NCBI GenBank assembly: GCA_946481735.1
Contig: CAMLOU010000162.1
Location: forward strand, 1-8,699
DNA: 8,699 nucleotides
Source: an uncultured Cellvibrio sp.
Lineage (GTDB): Bacteria; Pseudomonadota; Gammaproteobacteria; Pseudomonadales; Cellvibrionaceae
Reading direction: 5' to 3'
Within the stretch, counting starts at the first letter, position 1; every line of letters starts with the position of its first letter. Made by a program: the position numbers and the translations under genes. The notes beneath the pieces were generated by a model. It had not been told where the DNA came from and did no database searches. It saw only the letters and a list, made by a program, of their open reading frames with translations. Shown piece by piece: positions 1 through 6,449 of the stretch.

Positions 1-619
1 AGCCTTTAAACCCCTTCGCCACCACATACACCTCACGTGAGCGCGGGCGGGAGGCATCGGGTTTGCGGATGACGACTTTTTCAAACGAGGTGCGCACGTC
101 TTTCACGTAATCATCGTAACCTTCACCGTGAAAAACCTTGGCGACAAAGTTGGCTTTGGGTTTCAATACCTGCCGCGCCATATCCAGCGCCAGTTCGACC
201 AGGTACATGGACGCCGCCTGATCTGCGGCATCGACGCCACTGATATTGGGTGCCATATCGGAGATCACCAAATCCGCACGGGCGCCGCCCAGCTTTTCCA
301 TGATCTGCTCAAATACCGCCTCTTCAGTAAAATCACCTTGAATAAAATCCACATGCTCCAACGAATCCATCGGCAGGATGTCGGACGCAATCACCCGCCC
401 TTTTACACCTACCAGGCGCCCGGCAATCTGCGACCAGCTGCCCGGTGCAGAACCGAGATCCACCACCAGCATGCCGGGGCGCATCAGTTTATCTTTGTCA
501 TTTAGCTCAAGGAGTTTATAGGCAGCGCGGGCGCGGTAACCATCGACCTGGGCTTTTTTGACGTAAGGGTCATTGACGTGCTCTTCGAGCCAGCGGTTGC
601 TGCTTTTGGATCGGGCCAT
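1..619 (-). CDS. rlmE: RlmE (FtsJ/RrmJ), 23S rRNA (uridine-2'-O)-methyltransferase, C-terminus cut by window edge
   Basis: This enzyme transfers a methyl group from S-adenosylmethionine to the 2'-O of a uridine in helix 92 of 23S rRNA (U2552 in E. coli), a late step of 50S assembly in the cytoplasm. The visible 206 residues begin [15 protein letters not shown] and hold the SAM motif [11 protein letters not shown] (54-64) and SDMAPN (120-125). The family's catalytic set appears as K35, D121, K161 and E196, each exactly three less than the E. coli numbers 38/124/164/199. E. coli RlmE has 209 residues, so only a few residues are missing at the left edge. The start at 619 gives the normal family N-terminus, although no clear Shine-Dalgarno sequence precedes it. 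The gene diverges from the oxidoreductase at 787. Whether ftsH follows it, as in many relatives, cannot be seen. Confidence 0.97.
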   Translation of the reverse strand, partial: MARSKSSNRWLEEHVNDPYVKKAQVDGYRARAAYKLLELNDKDKLMRPGMLVVDLGSAPGSWSQIAGRLVGVKGRVIASDILPMDSLEHVDFIQGDFTEEAVFEQIMEKLGGARADLVISDMAPNISGVDAADQAASMYLVELALDMARQVLKPKANFVAKVFHGEGYDDYVKDVRTSFEKVVIRKPDASRPRSREVYVVAKGFKG

Positions 620-662
620 GGGAAAAACCAGTGTGACAAAACGGAGGTTGAACAGGGTGGCA

Positions 663-690
663 AGCATAGCAGGTCGGCGCGCATTCTCAA
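663..690 (-). promoter_or_regulatory. Putative sigma-70 promoter of rlmE
   Basis: On the minus strand, TTGAGA (690-685) is followed after 16 bases by TATGCT (668-663). It lies about 45 bases upstream of the rlmE start and would give a leader of roughly 35-40 bases. This is a consensus match only. Confidence 0.4.
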
Positions 691-708
691 AAAGCCCCAT
701 GGGCAGAA

Positions 709-737
709 CTGACAGGGCCGCGCAAGCCGGGTAGAAT
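709..737 (+). promoter_or_regulatory. Putative sigma-70 promoter of the oxidoreductase-methyltransferase unit
   Basis: CTGACA (709-714) and TAGAAT (732-737) are separated by exactly 17 bases, each matching five of six consensus positions. The start codon at 787 lies about 43 bases beyond the expected transcription start. It is the best-looking promoter in the window and is arranged divergently to the candidate rlmE promoter. Confidence 0.6.
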
Positions 738-786
738 CCGCAGCTTCCACCTACCCTTTGCCGGAGACACCGGCCAGGAGCCGCTT

Positions 787-2403
787 ATGATTCGCATTAC
801 TGAACTGTCCCTGCCGCTAGATCACCCTGCTGATGCATTGCGCAAGGCCATCCTGGGGCGTCTGAAAATCAACGATGCCGACTTGCTGGACTTCACCGTA
901 TTCAAGCGCAGCTACGATGCGCGCAAAAAAAACAGTGAGATTACCTTTGTCTATATCATCGACCTGAGCGCAAAAGACGAAGCGCGCATCCTGCAACGTT
1001 TTGCCAAAGACAATCACGTAAGACCTGCGCCGGATACACGCTATTATCCCGTTGCAGAAGCCCCGGCTGACCTCAGCGAGCGACCACTGGTTATTGGCTT
1101 TGGGCCTTGCGGTTTATTCGCAGCCCTGACCCTCGCCCAAATGGGTTTTAAACCCATTGTGCTGGAACGCGGCAAAAATGTTCGCGCACGCACCAAGGAT
1201 ACCTGGGCGTTGTGGCGAAAAAAAATTCTCACACCGGAATCCAATGTGCAATTTGGTGAGGGCGGCGCGGGTTTGTTTTCTGACGGAAAACTCTACAGTC
1301 AAATTAAAGACCCCAAATTTTATGGCCGTAAGGTGATGCACGAATTTGTGCGCGCCGGTGCGCCGGAAGAAATACTGTATGTGAGCAAGCCGCACATCGG
1401 CACCTTTCGCTTAACCGGTGTGGTGTCCACCATGCGTGAGGAAATTAAAGCACTGGGTGGCGAGGTACGCTTTGAAAGTAAGGTCGCGGATTTTCTGATT
1501 GAAGATGGCCGCATGGCCGGCGTGGTGTTGGCCAATGGCGAAACCTTGCGCAGCCGCTATGTCATCCTTGCGCTTGGCCACAGTTCGCGCGATACATTCC
1601 GGATGCTGCATCAACGCGGTGTATTTATTGAAGCCAAACCTTTTGCTATCGGGTTTCGCATTGAGCACCCACAATCACAAATTGATCAGGCGCGGCTCGG
1701 TAAATATGCGGGCCACCCGGAATTGGGCGCGGCGGATTATAAGCTGGTGTATCACGCAAAAAATGGCCGCGCGGTCTACAGCTTTTGTATGTGTCCCGGC
1801 GGTACTGTGGTGGCGGCCACCTCGGAGCCCCAACGTGTGGTCACCAATGGTATGAGCCAATATTCGCGTAACGAGCGCAACGCGAATGCGGGGATTGTCG
1901 TCGGCATCAATCCCGAACAGGATTTTCCCGGTGGCCCGCTGGCCGGGGTTGAGCTGCAGGAGCAATTGGAATCCCGCGCGTTTGCATTGGGTGGTGAAGA
2001 TTATTGCGCGCCCGGCCAACTGGTGGGGGATTTTATTCGCGGCAAACGTTCGCATACCTTGGGCGAGGTTGAGCCATCTTATAAACCCGGCGTACGTCTT
2101 GGCGACCTTGCACCCTCGCTCCCGGATTATGCCATCGAAGCCATTCGCGAAGCCCTCCCCGCGTTCGGCAAACAGATTCGCGGGTTTGATCGTGACGATG
2201 CCATATTAACCGGTATTGAAACGCGCACCTCATCGCCCGTGCGTATTACGCGCGATCACGACACCTTGCAAAGTCTTAATACCCGCGGCTTGTATCCTGC
2301 CGGTGAAGGCGCCGGTTATGCGGGGGGCATTCTCTCTGCCGGTGTCGATGGCATTAAAGTGGCTGAAGCGCTCGCCAAACAGATGCTGGCTGATCGGGAT
2401 TAA
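787..2403 (+). CDS. COG2509-type NAD(P)/FAD-dependent oxidoreductase of unknown substrate
   Basis: This is a 538-residue predicted cytosolic flavoprotein. Residues 1-95 form an N-terminal region typical of this family, before the dinucleotide-binding fold. The FAD-binding motif GFGPCG is at 104-109, within a beta-alpha-beta stretch that ends in the ribose-binding acidic residue of VLERG (125-129). A second family signature, GEGGAGLFSDGKL, occupies 157-169, and the C-terminal FAD-contact motif GEGAGYAGGILSAGVDG is at 506-522. These features and the length match the group annotated as FAD-dependent dehydrogenase COG2509, whose reaction is not known to me. No signal peptide or membrane segment is visible. 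An AGGAG site (about 776-780) lies 6 bases before the ATG. The stop is 4 bases before the downstream RNA methyltransferase start, so the two are probably cotranscribed; a role in RNA or redox metabolism would be a guess. Confidence 0.88.
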   Translation: MIRITELSLPLDHPADALRKAILGRLKINDADLLDFTVFKRSYDARKKNSEITFVYIIDLSAKDEARILQRFAKDNHVRPAPDTRYYPVAEAPADLSERPLVIGFGPCGLFAALTLAQMGFKPIVLERGKNVRARTKDTWALWRKKILTPESNVQFGEGGAGLFSDGKLYSQIKDPKFYGRKVMHEFVRAGAPEEILYVSKPHIGTFRLTGVVSTMREEIKALGGEVRFESKVADFLIEDGRMAGVVLANGETLRSRYVILALGHSSRDTFRMLHQRGVFIEAKPFAIGFRIEHPQSQIDQARLGKYAGHPELGAADYKLVYHAKNGRAVYSFCMCPGGTVVAATSEPQRVVTNGMSQYSRNERNANAGIVVGINPEQDFPGGPLAGVELQEQLESRAFALGGEDYCAPGQLVGDFIRGKRSHTLGEVEPSYKPGVRLGDLAPSLPDYAIEAIREALPAFGKQIRGFDRDDAILTGIETRTSSPVRITRDHDTLQSLNTRGLYPAGEGAGYAGGILSAGVDGIKVAEALAKQMLADRD

Positions 2404-2407
2404 CACC

Positions 2408-3121
2408 ATGAAACTTGACGATATAAAAAAATTACAACAAAAAAAGTACCGTAATGAGTTGCGACATTTTCTGGTGGAAGGTGAACACCTGATACTGGAA
2501 CTGCAAAAAGCAGCCCGGCATAACACGGCACTGCAAGCGTCCGAACTCCTGGTGACCGAGGCTTACGAACACTGGGACAGCCCTTTCAAAACCACGTTGA
2601 TCAATAGCAAACAACTGGCGCAGATTTCGGATACCAAAACGCCTCAGGGCATCATCGCTGTTGCGCCGTTCTTTTCACTGACCGCAACGCCCGCGCGGGC
2701 GATTTATCTCCATGAAATCCAGGACCCTGGCAACCTGGGCACCATCTTACGCAGCCTCGCCTGGTTCGGCGGTTTTCGCTGTCTGTTAAGTCCGGGTTCC
2801 GTTGATCCTTACAATCCCAAAGTCGTGCGCGCCAGCATGGGCGCTATTTTTCATGTACCGCTGGAACTGGATGTGGACATTCATTCGCTCAACACACAGT
2901 TTCACCAGATTGCATACCTGGATATGCAAGGCAAAGCCCTGCGCGACGACGCATTCAAACGCTGTGATTGTTATATCTTCGGCAATGAAGCGCGCGGTGT
3001 ACCCCACAGTGATCTGGCGGCACTAAATGCCCAGGCATTTACCATTCCAGGCAGCGGCACGATTGAATCCTTGAACCTGGCCAGCGCGGTAAACCTGTGC
3101 GTGTATGAATTAATGCGTTGA
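2408..3121 (+). CDS. TrmH/SpoU-family (SPOUT) RNA methyltransferase
   Basis: A 237-residue protein predicted to methylate a ribose 2'-O of rRNA or tRNA using S-adenosylmethionine. Residues 1-90 look like the small N-terminal RNA-binding domain (KKYRNELRHFLVEGEHLI at 12-29 is typical). The trefoil-knot domain follows, with motif 1 at 101-121 (DPGNLGTILRSLAWFG, including N109 and R115), motif 2 FGNEARGVP (191-199) and motif 3 IPGSGTIESLNLASAVNL (213-230). The combination with IESLN resembles the TsnR/YsgA-like branch more than TrmH itself, so the target nucleotide cannot be named. The open frame extends upstream to 2216, but that part lies inside the oxidoreductase gene; the ATG at 2408 gives the proper family N-terminus. 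The Shine-Dalgarno is weak, which fits translational coupling across the 4-base gap. Confidence 0.92.
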   Translation: MKLDDIKKLQQKKYRNELRHFLVEGEHLILELQKAARHNTALQASELLVTEAYEHWDSPFKTTLINSKQLAQISDTKTPQGIIAVAPFFSLTATPARAIYLHEIQDPGNLGTILRSLAWFGGFRCLLSPGSVDPYNPKVVRASMGAIFHVPLELDVDIHSLNTQFHQIAYLDMQGKALRDDAFKRCDCYIFGNEARGVPHSDLAALNAQAFTIPGSGTIESLNLASAVNLCVYELMR

Positions 3122-3170
3122 TGTTGTGAGGTTCTATACTGTTCTGTACTGACCCATCGAGGACTCACCC

Positions 3171-4136
3171 ATGCTGATCAATTGTGTCGCTTATCAGGAA
3201 GGTAAAAAGCTCAATAGTATTCCTGTGGAAGATATCAGCGAATATTTAAAGCAACCGGATTGCTTTGTCTGGGTTGCCTTAAAAGATGCTGAGCCAGAAG
3301 AACTGGAGCAGATGCAACATGAATTCCGGTTGCATGAGCTGGCGGTGGAAGATGCCCATGCCGGCCATCAACGTCCCAAGATCGAAGAATATGGCGATTC
3401 ACTTTTCGCGGTGATGCACACCCTGGAACTGGTGGAAGGCGAATTGAATCTCGGTGAAGTCGATGTCTTTGTGGGCAAGAACTATGTGCTCTCCAATCGC
3501 AGCCGTTCGCAACAGGGTTTTCTCGGTGTGCGCGCCCGCTGTGAGCGCGAACCGCACCACTTGGTGCAGGGACCGGCGTTTGTTTTTTATGCCTTGATGG
3601 ATGCTGTCGTCGACCGTTATTTTCCCGTCGTCATCGCGCTGGAAACCGAACTGGAAATTATTGAAGATCAAATTTTCACGGAAGGTTCGCAACGCGACAA
3701 CATCCAGCGCCTGTATCAATTAAAACGCAAAGTCACCACGCTGAAACACGCGGTAGGCCCGTTGTTGGAAGCCGTAGGAAAACTGGATGGCGGCTGGGTC
3801 CCGCCGATAGTGGCCGACACCAAGCATTATTTCCGCGATGTGCAGGATCATCTTTATCGACTGAATACCTCTATCGATTCCATCCGCGAGACCATCAGCA
3901 CCGCTATACAGGTTAGCCTGTCGATGGTCAGCATCGATGAAAATGAAGTAAACAAACGCCTCGCTGCCTGGGCAGCCATCTTCGCGGTGGCGACCGCCTT
4001 TGTGGGAGTTTGGGGCATGAACTTTGAACACATGCCGGAACTGCAATGGAAGTATGGTTACCCCGCTTCGTTATCTATCGTCGCGGTGACCTGTGCGTAT
4101 CTTTACTATCGATTTAAAAAGTCCGGCTGGTTATGA
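3171..4136 (+). CDS. corA: CorA-type magnesium/cobalt channel
   Basis: This inner-membrane channel admits Mg2+ (and Co2+, Ni2+) down the membrane potential and acts as a homopentamer. The protein has 321 residues. A large acidic cytoplasmic N-terminal domain includes the conserved VEDAHAGHQRPKIEEYGDSLF stretch (about 59-79). Two membrane helices lie at the extreme C-terminus, about 265-283 and 298-314. The signature GMN is at 282-284, inside GMNFEHMPEL, the extracellular loop that selects hydrated Mg2+. The C-terminus ends in a basic FKKSGWL tail; loop and tail closely resemble the Thermotoga maritima CorA type. A CGAGGA site (3158-3163) precedes the ATG. The gene starts 49 bases after the RNA methyltransferase stop, and a TATACT (3135-3140) in this gap could be a -10 box but lacks a good -35. 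Regulation by a Mg2+ riboswitch is not evident in so short a leader. Confidence 0.96.
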   Translation: MLINCVAYQEGKKLNSIPVEDISEYLKQPDCFVWVALKDAEPEELEQMQHEFRLHELAVEDAHAGHQRPKIEEYGDSLFAVMHTLELVEGELNLGEVDVFVGKNYVLSNRSRSQQGFLGVRARCEREPHHLVQGPAFVFYALMDAVVDRYFPVVIALETELEIIEDQIFTEGSQRDNIQRLYQLKRKVTTLKHAVGPLLEAVGKLDGGWVPPIVADTKHYFRDVQDHLYRLNTSIDSIRETISTAIQVSLSMVSIDENEVNKRLAAWAAIFAVATAFVGVWGMNFEHMPELQWKYGYPASLSIVAVTCAYLYYRFKKSGWL

Positions 4137-4285
4137 ATATCGCTCTCATGTGTGACCTGAAAATCGAAACCAAGCACGCCTTAACGTAATGTGGCTTTAC
4201 GCACCAAAGCGTTCATTTTTATGAAATTACAGGGATATTCGGAACGGTAAATGGTCACAGATATGTATCACATAAACTGTCATCG

Positions 4286-4291
4286 AAGGAG
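4286..4291 (+). promoter_or_regulatory. Strong ribosome binding site deciding the csbD start
   Basis: AAGGAG followed by a 7-base spacer to the ATG at 4299. The in-frame ATG at 4251 has no comparable site and would add 16 residues unlike the family, so 4299 is chosen. Confidence 0.75.
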
Positions 4292-4298
4292 ATTGACT

Positions 4299-4484
4299 AT
4301 GAACAAAGATCAAGTGAAGGGCACAGCAAAAGATGCAGCCGGTAAGGTTCAGCGTGAAGCTGGAGAAGCTTTCGGCAGCCAAAAACATCAGGCTAAAGGT
4401 GCGGCCAAACAAGCCGAAGGCAAAACCCAAAAAGCCTATGGCGATGTGAAAGAAGACATCAAGAAAACTGCCAAAGGCCGTTAA
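4299..4484 (+). CDS. CsbD-family stress-response protein
   Basis: A 61-residue hydrophilic protein, MNKDQVKGTAKDAAGKVQ at the start and rich in Lys, Ala, Gly and Gln, with no membrane segment or cysteine. The repeated K-G-x-A-K-x-A-x-G-K pattern (about residues 7-16 and 33-42) is the hallmark of CsbD/YjbJ proteins, small abundant proteins induced by general stress in many bacteria; their molecular role is unknown. The length is normal for the short form of the family. The gene stands alone, 162 bases after corA and convergent with the putative lipoprotein gene. In other bacteria csbD-like genes depend on stress sigma factors (SigB or RpoS). A possible -35/-10 pair lies at 4196-4201 (TTTACG) and 4220-4225 (TATGAA), too weak to list separately. 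A candidate terminator follows at 4532-4559. Confidence 0.93.
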   Translation: MNKDQVKGTAKDAAGKVQREAGEAFGSQKHQAKGAAKQAEGKTQKAYGDVKEDIKKTAKGR

Positions 4485-4531
4485 GCACAAGTGTCTTTTT
4501 GACACGCTTTGACATCGAGGGAAGGTACGAC

Positions 4532-4559
4532 GCGCAAAGGACTGCTGCGCTCATTTTTT
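4532..4559 (+). terminator. Possible Rho-independent terminator after csbD
   Basis: GCGCA (4532-4536) pairs with TGCGC (4546-4550) around a 9-base loop, followed by TCA and six T residues (4554-4559). The stem is short, so efficiency is doubtful. A second hairpin, GTGTC-TTTTT-GACAC (4491-4505), lies just after the stop codon but has no T-run after it. Confidence 0.4.
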
Positions 4560-4607
4560 ATGGCTTTTTTAATCGCCGTTGTTTTCCTCCCTGATTTTCC
4601 TGTTGCC

Positions 4608-5012
4608 CTACTCCACCCTGGTAATAACCGCAAGGCCATCGCGCCGCTGTAATGTGACGGTGAGTGCGGAACCAGCCGGCTTCTCGATAAGAAATGTATC
4701 GGCCGTATTAACGAAGCGGGCGTGGTAGGAGGTGCTGTGACTTGATTCCACCGCGCCACTGGCATCCATACACCAGATAATAATTGCGCCCACCTTATCC
4801 AGTTGCACTTTGTAAGCACCCGCACATTCGTCCCCCGCCTGCGGGCTGAATTGGTCGATCAAATATTCGGAACCCGGTTTATGCCTGAGGTTACCTACTC
4901 CACCCTCTATCGCATAAGCCAAACGTGTTGCCGGATCGGTAAAGCTGTCGCAGCCAGTGCCGGCAACGGCGATCAAAAAGACCACTGTATTGATCAACTT
5001 TTTCATAGACAT
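4608..5012 (-). CDS. Small putative lipoprotein of unknown function
   Basis: A 134-residue protein that I do not recognise. The N-terminus MSMKKLINTVVFLIAVAGTGC looks like a lipoprotein signal: two lysines, a hydrophobic run (6-17) and Cys21. The residue three before the cysteine is Gly rather than Leu or Val, so the lipobox is atypical. Asp22 follows the cysteine, which in enterobacterial rules favours retention in the inner membrane. The mature part is mostly predicted beta-rich and contains two further cysteines (63 and 81) that could form a disulfide in the periplasm. A GAGAG site lies 7 bases before the ATG at 5012; the ATG at 5006 (MKKLINT) is an equally sensible start. The gene converges on csbD and is divergent from the DUF3649-tonB unit, with a 257-base gap. 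It may be an orphan species-specific gene. Confidence 0.65.
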   Translation of the reverse strand: MSMKKLINTVVFLIAVAGTGCDSFTDPATRLAYAIEGGVGNLRHKPGSEYLIDQFSPQAGDECAGAYKVQLDKVGAIIIWCMDASGAVESSHSTSYHARFVNTADTFLIEKPAGSALTVTLQRRDGLAVITRVE

Positions 5013-5110
5013 CTGCTAACTCTCGGTTGTTGTCGTGGCCAAGCATACTGAAATTTATTGGCCTTTTATTGAATACTAGCAGGAAAATTATTGTTGGCTG
5101 ATGAGAGGAC

Positions 5111-5131
5111 GGCGCCGGTTACTCTGGCGCC
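5111..5131. repeat. Inverted repeat GGCGCC-N9-GGCGCC
   Basis: Two copies of the self-palindromic GGCGCC (5111-5116 and 5126-5131) can form a GC-rich hairpin in the spacer between the divergent lipoprotein and DUF3649 genes. There is no T-run on either strand, so it is not a standard terminator. Function unknown. Confidence 0.4.
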
Positions 5132-5137
5132 AAGGCG

Positions 5138-5152
5138 ACAATTGCCAATTGT
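5138..5152. promoter_or_regulatory. Perfect 7-1-7 palindrome, possible operator
   Basis: ACAATTGCCAATTGT is a perfect inverted repeat around a single central base. It lies 118 bases before the DUF3649 start and 126 bases before the minus-strand lipoprotein start. Such symmetry suits a dimeric regulator, but no protein can be assigned from the sequence. Confidence 0.35.
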
Positions 5153-5213
5153 TACTATTAAAAAACAAACCCCTTTCCCCTGTGCCCGCTTTTTGGTAAA
5201 GTGCGCGGCATTC

Positions 5214-5243
5214 TTGCAAATACGAATATTTATCATTTAGATT
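5214..5243 (+). promoter_or_regulatory. Candidate promoter of the DUF3649-tonB unit
   Basis: TTGCAA (5214-5219) and TAGATT (5238-5243) are separated by 18 bases, each matching four of six consensus positions. It ends 26 bases before the DUF3649 start codon. The candidate Fur box fills its spacer. The match is modest. Confidence 0.35.
5221..5235. promoter_or_regulatory. Candidate Fur box
   Basis: TACGAATATTTATCA matches the 7-1-7 Fur consensus TGATAATNATTATCA at 10 of 14 defined positions; the right half-site (TTTATCA) matches six of seven and the left half is poor. It lies 34 bases before the start of an iron-uptake type cluster and within the spacer of a candidate promoter, where Fe2+-Fur would block RNA polymerase. 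Context raises the likelihood, but the match itself is only moderate. Confidence 0.45.
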
Positions 5244-5269
5244 AGTAATCGCTATCGCTCAGGACGGCC

Positions 5270-5596
5270 ATGTCACACGCAGTCTCCACATCTGGCAGAT
5301 TACCCCGCCATCATCGTTGGCATCTGGCCGCACGGCTGCTCGCCGCGTTACTTGGCGGCTACGTCCTAGCGCGCGCCTGTACTACGTTACTGACCCCGTT
5401 ACTCCCTATGCCCAAGAGCGATGCGCTGATGACAGCCCTGCTGGCCAGCGGCGCCATTTATATAGCCGCCATGCTCTGGGCGTTTTCAGTCAAATCAGTG
5501 GATAAAGCCATCTTTGGCCTTTTGGTACCGGCCCTGCTCAGCGGTAGCTTTGCATTGGTGATGAAGCTCTCCGGGGTTGCAGGGACGGGGTTATGA
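5270..5596 (+). CDS. DUF3649-like three-helix inner-membrane protein, probably iron-uptake associated
   Basis: A 108-residue membrane protein with three predicted helices at about 18-42, 52-73 and 80-100, and a short basic N-terminal tail (RLPRHHRWHLAAR at 10-22). The R-W-H-L-A-A-R-L-L-A-A-L-L-G-G-Y start of helix 1 and the overall layout resemble DUF3649 proteins, which in pseudomonads and relatives occur beside PepSY-domain and DUF3325 proteins in siderophore or iron-uptake loci; their biochemical role is unknown. Here the gene is first in a unit with tonB: its TGA stop overlaps the tonB ATG (ATGA, 5593-5596), so translation is likely coupled. A CAGGA site (5260-5264) lies 5 bases before the ATG. 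The candidate Fur box and promoter upstream suggest induction when iron is scarce. The DUF assignment is from memory of the family pattern, not a profile search. Confidence 0.8.
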   Translation: MSHAVSTSGRLPRHHRWHLAARLLAALLGGYVLARACTTLLTPLLPMPKSDALMTALLASGAIYIAAMLWAFSVKSVDKAIFGLLVPALLSGSFALVMKLSGVAGTGL

Positions 5597-6309
5597 GTAA
5601 CGGAGCCGGGAATGACAAATGGGCCGCATGCATCGCCTTCATCAGCGTCCTGGCGATCCATGCGGGCGCTATTGGTCTGGTGGTCTGGGCGCCCGCCCCC
5701 AAGACAGAAGAACTGGTTTTGCCGACGGTACAAGGTATCCTGATCCCCGCCCCACCAGCAGAAACCGTGCAAGCCCCCAGCGCCAAACCAACGCCACCGC
5801 CGGTGGAGCCCCCGCCCCCGGCGCCGGAAAAACCCAAGCCCAAGCCGAAAAAGCCGGAACCTAAACCCAAGCCCAAGCCAAAACCGGTGCCGCTACCCAA
5901 AGCGCCGCCGTCGGAAAAAGCCATTACGCAGGAAGAGTCACCCCCCGAAGAAGGCAGTGCGCCACCACCGCCCCCACCGCCGGTTGCGACACCCACGGCG
6001 AAGGAAAACGACAGCATGGGTGCACCGGTTACGCCGCCGCGGGAGGATGCACATCAGCTCAATAACCCGCGCCCGGCCTACCCGGCGTTGTCGCGCCGCC
6101 TGCGTGAACAGGGCATCGTGTTGTTAGAGATTTTGATCTTGCCCGACGGCACGGTCGGTGAAGTAAAGATTAAAGAATCCAGCGGTTTCAAACGGCTGGA
6201 TGACACCGCGGTAAAAGCGGTCAAGCAATGGAAATACACACCGGCGAGACGCGGTAATGAGCCTATCGCTTATTGGTATTTACAGCCGCTGGAATTCTCG
6301 TTGCGTTAG
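5593..6309 (+). CDS. tonB: TonB energy-transducing protein
   Basis: TonB carries energy from the ExbB-ExbD motor in the inner membrane across the periplasm to TonB-dependent outer-membrane receptors for siderophores, haem, B12 or glycans. The 238-residue protein has one membrane helix (about 11-33) with His23, the likely counterpart of the functionally important histidine in E. coli TonB. A Pro/Lys/Glu-rich periplasmic spacer follows (about 52-150), with Lys-Pro repeats (80-100) and seven consecutive prolines (124-130). The C-terminal TonB domain spans about 160-238, with YPALSRRLREQG (163-174), PDGTVGEVKIKESSG (184-198), LDDTAVKAVKQWKYTPAR (202-219) and a final LEFSLR. The start overlaps the DUF3649 stop by 4 bases. 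exbB lies 193 bases downstream, beyond a large palindrome, so tonB and exbBD may be expressed at different levels. Confidence 0.96.
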   Translation: MSNGAGNDKWAACIAFISVLAIHAGAIGLVVWAPAPKTEELVLPTVQGILIPAPPAETVQAPSAKPTPPPVEPPPPAPEKPKPKPKKPEPKPKPKPKPVPLPKAPPSEKAITQEESPPEEGSAPPPPPPPVATPTAKENDSMGAPVTPPREDAHQLNNPRPAYPALSRRLREQGIVLLEILILPDGTVGEVKIKESSGFKRLDDTAVKAVKQWKYTPARRGNEPIAYWYLQPLEFSLR

Positions 6310-6346
6310 TGCGAGTTAGATGAGTGCCTGTTAGATAGTTCGGAGC

Positions 6347-6449
6347 ATCAGTTACGGGTTGGGGTGCAAGACACGCTGTGAATACATCCCTGTACGCTCG
6401 ACGTCGGCGTCCTGCCTCCGACGGTCTTGCACCCCAACCCGTAACTGAT
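6347..6449. repeat. 103-base palindromic element with perfect 26-base inverted repeats
   Basis: The arms 6347-6372 (starts ATCAGTTACGGG) and 6424-6449 (ends CCCGTAACTGAT) are perfect reverse complements over 26 bases. The 51 bases between them can form two more hairpins: TACA-TCCC-TGTA (6383-6394) and CGTCGG-N10-CCGACG (6402-6407 with 6418-6423), the second stacked directly against the right arm. The predicted fold is a long stem closing a branched loop. No open frame and no T-run is present, so it is not an ordinary terminator. It looks like a dispersed intergenic repeat or small non-coding MITE. In the RNA it would give a long duplex that could be cut by RNase III or uncouple tonB from exbBD. 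Confidence 0.85.

Noticed and set aside
128..505. Plus-strand frame opposite rlmE
   Set aside because: rlmE is complete with all catalytic residues on the minus strand; this frame is low-quality shadow sequence.
502..786. Minus-strand 82-residue frame in the rlmE-oxidoreductase spacer
   Set aside because: It overlaps the start of rlmE and the divergent promoters and has no recognisable protein features.
2216..2407. Upstream in-frame extension of the RNA methyltransferase
   Set aside because: It lies wholly inside the oxidoreductase gene in another frame, and the family N-terminus starts at 2408.
4253..4275. CRP-like site before csbD
   Set aside because: The two TCACA motifs are direct, not inverted, repeats, so they do not form the TGTGA-N6-TCACA palindrome.
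4481..4825. Minus-strand frame overlapping the lipoprotein end and csbD end
   Set aside because: It has no family resemblance, overlaps a better candidate in another frame, and runs through the csbD 3' region.
5538..6017. Gly-rich minus-strand frame opposite tonB
   Set aside because: It is the mirror of the proline-rich tonB spacer (CCN codons read as NGG/GGN) and has no ribosome binding site.
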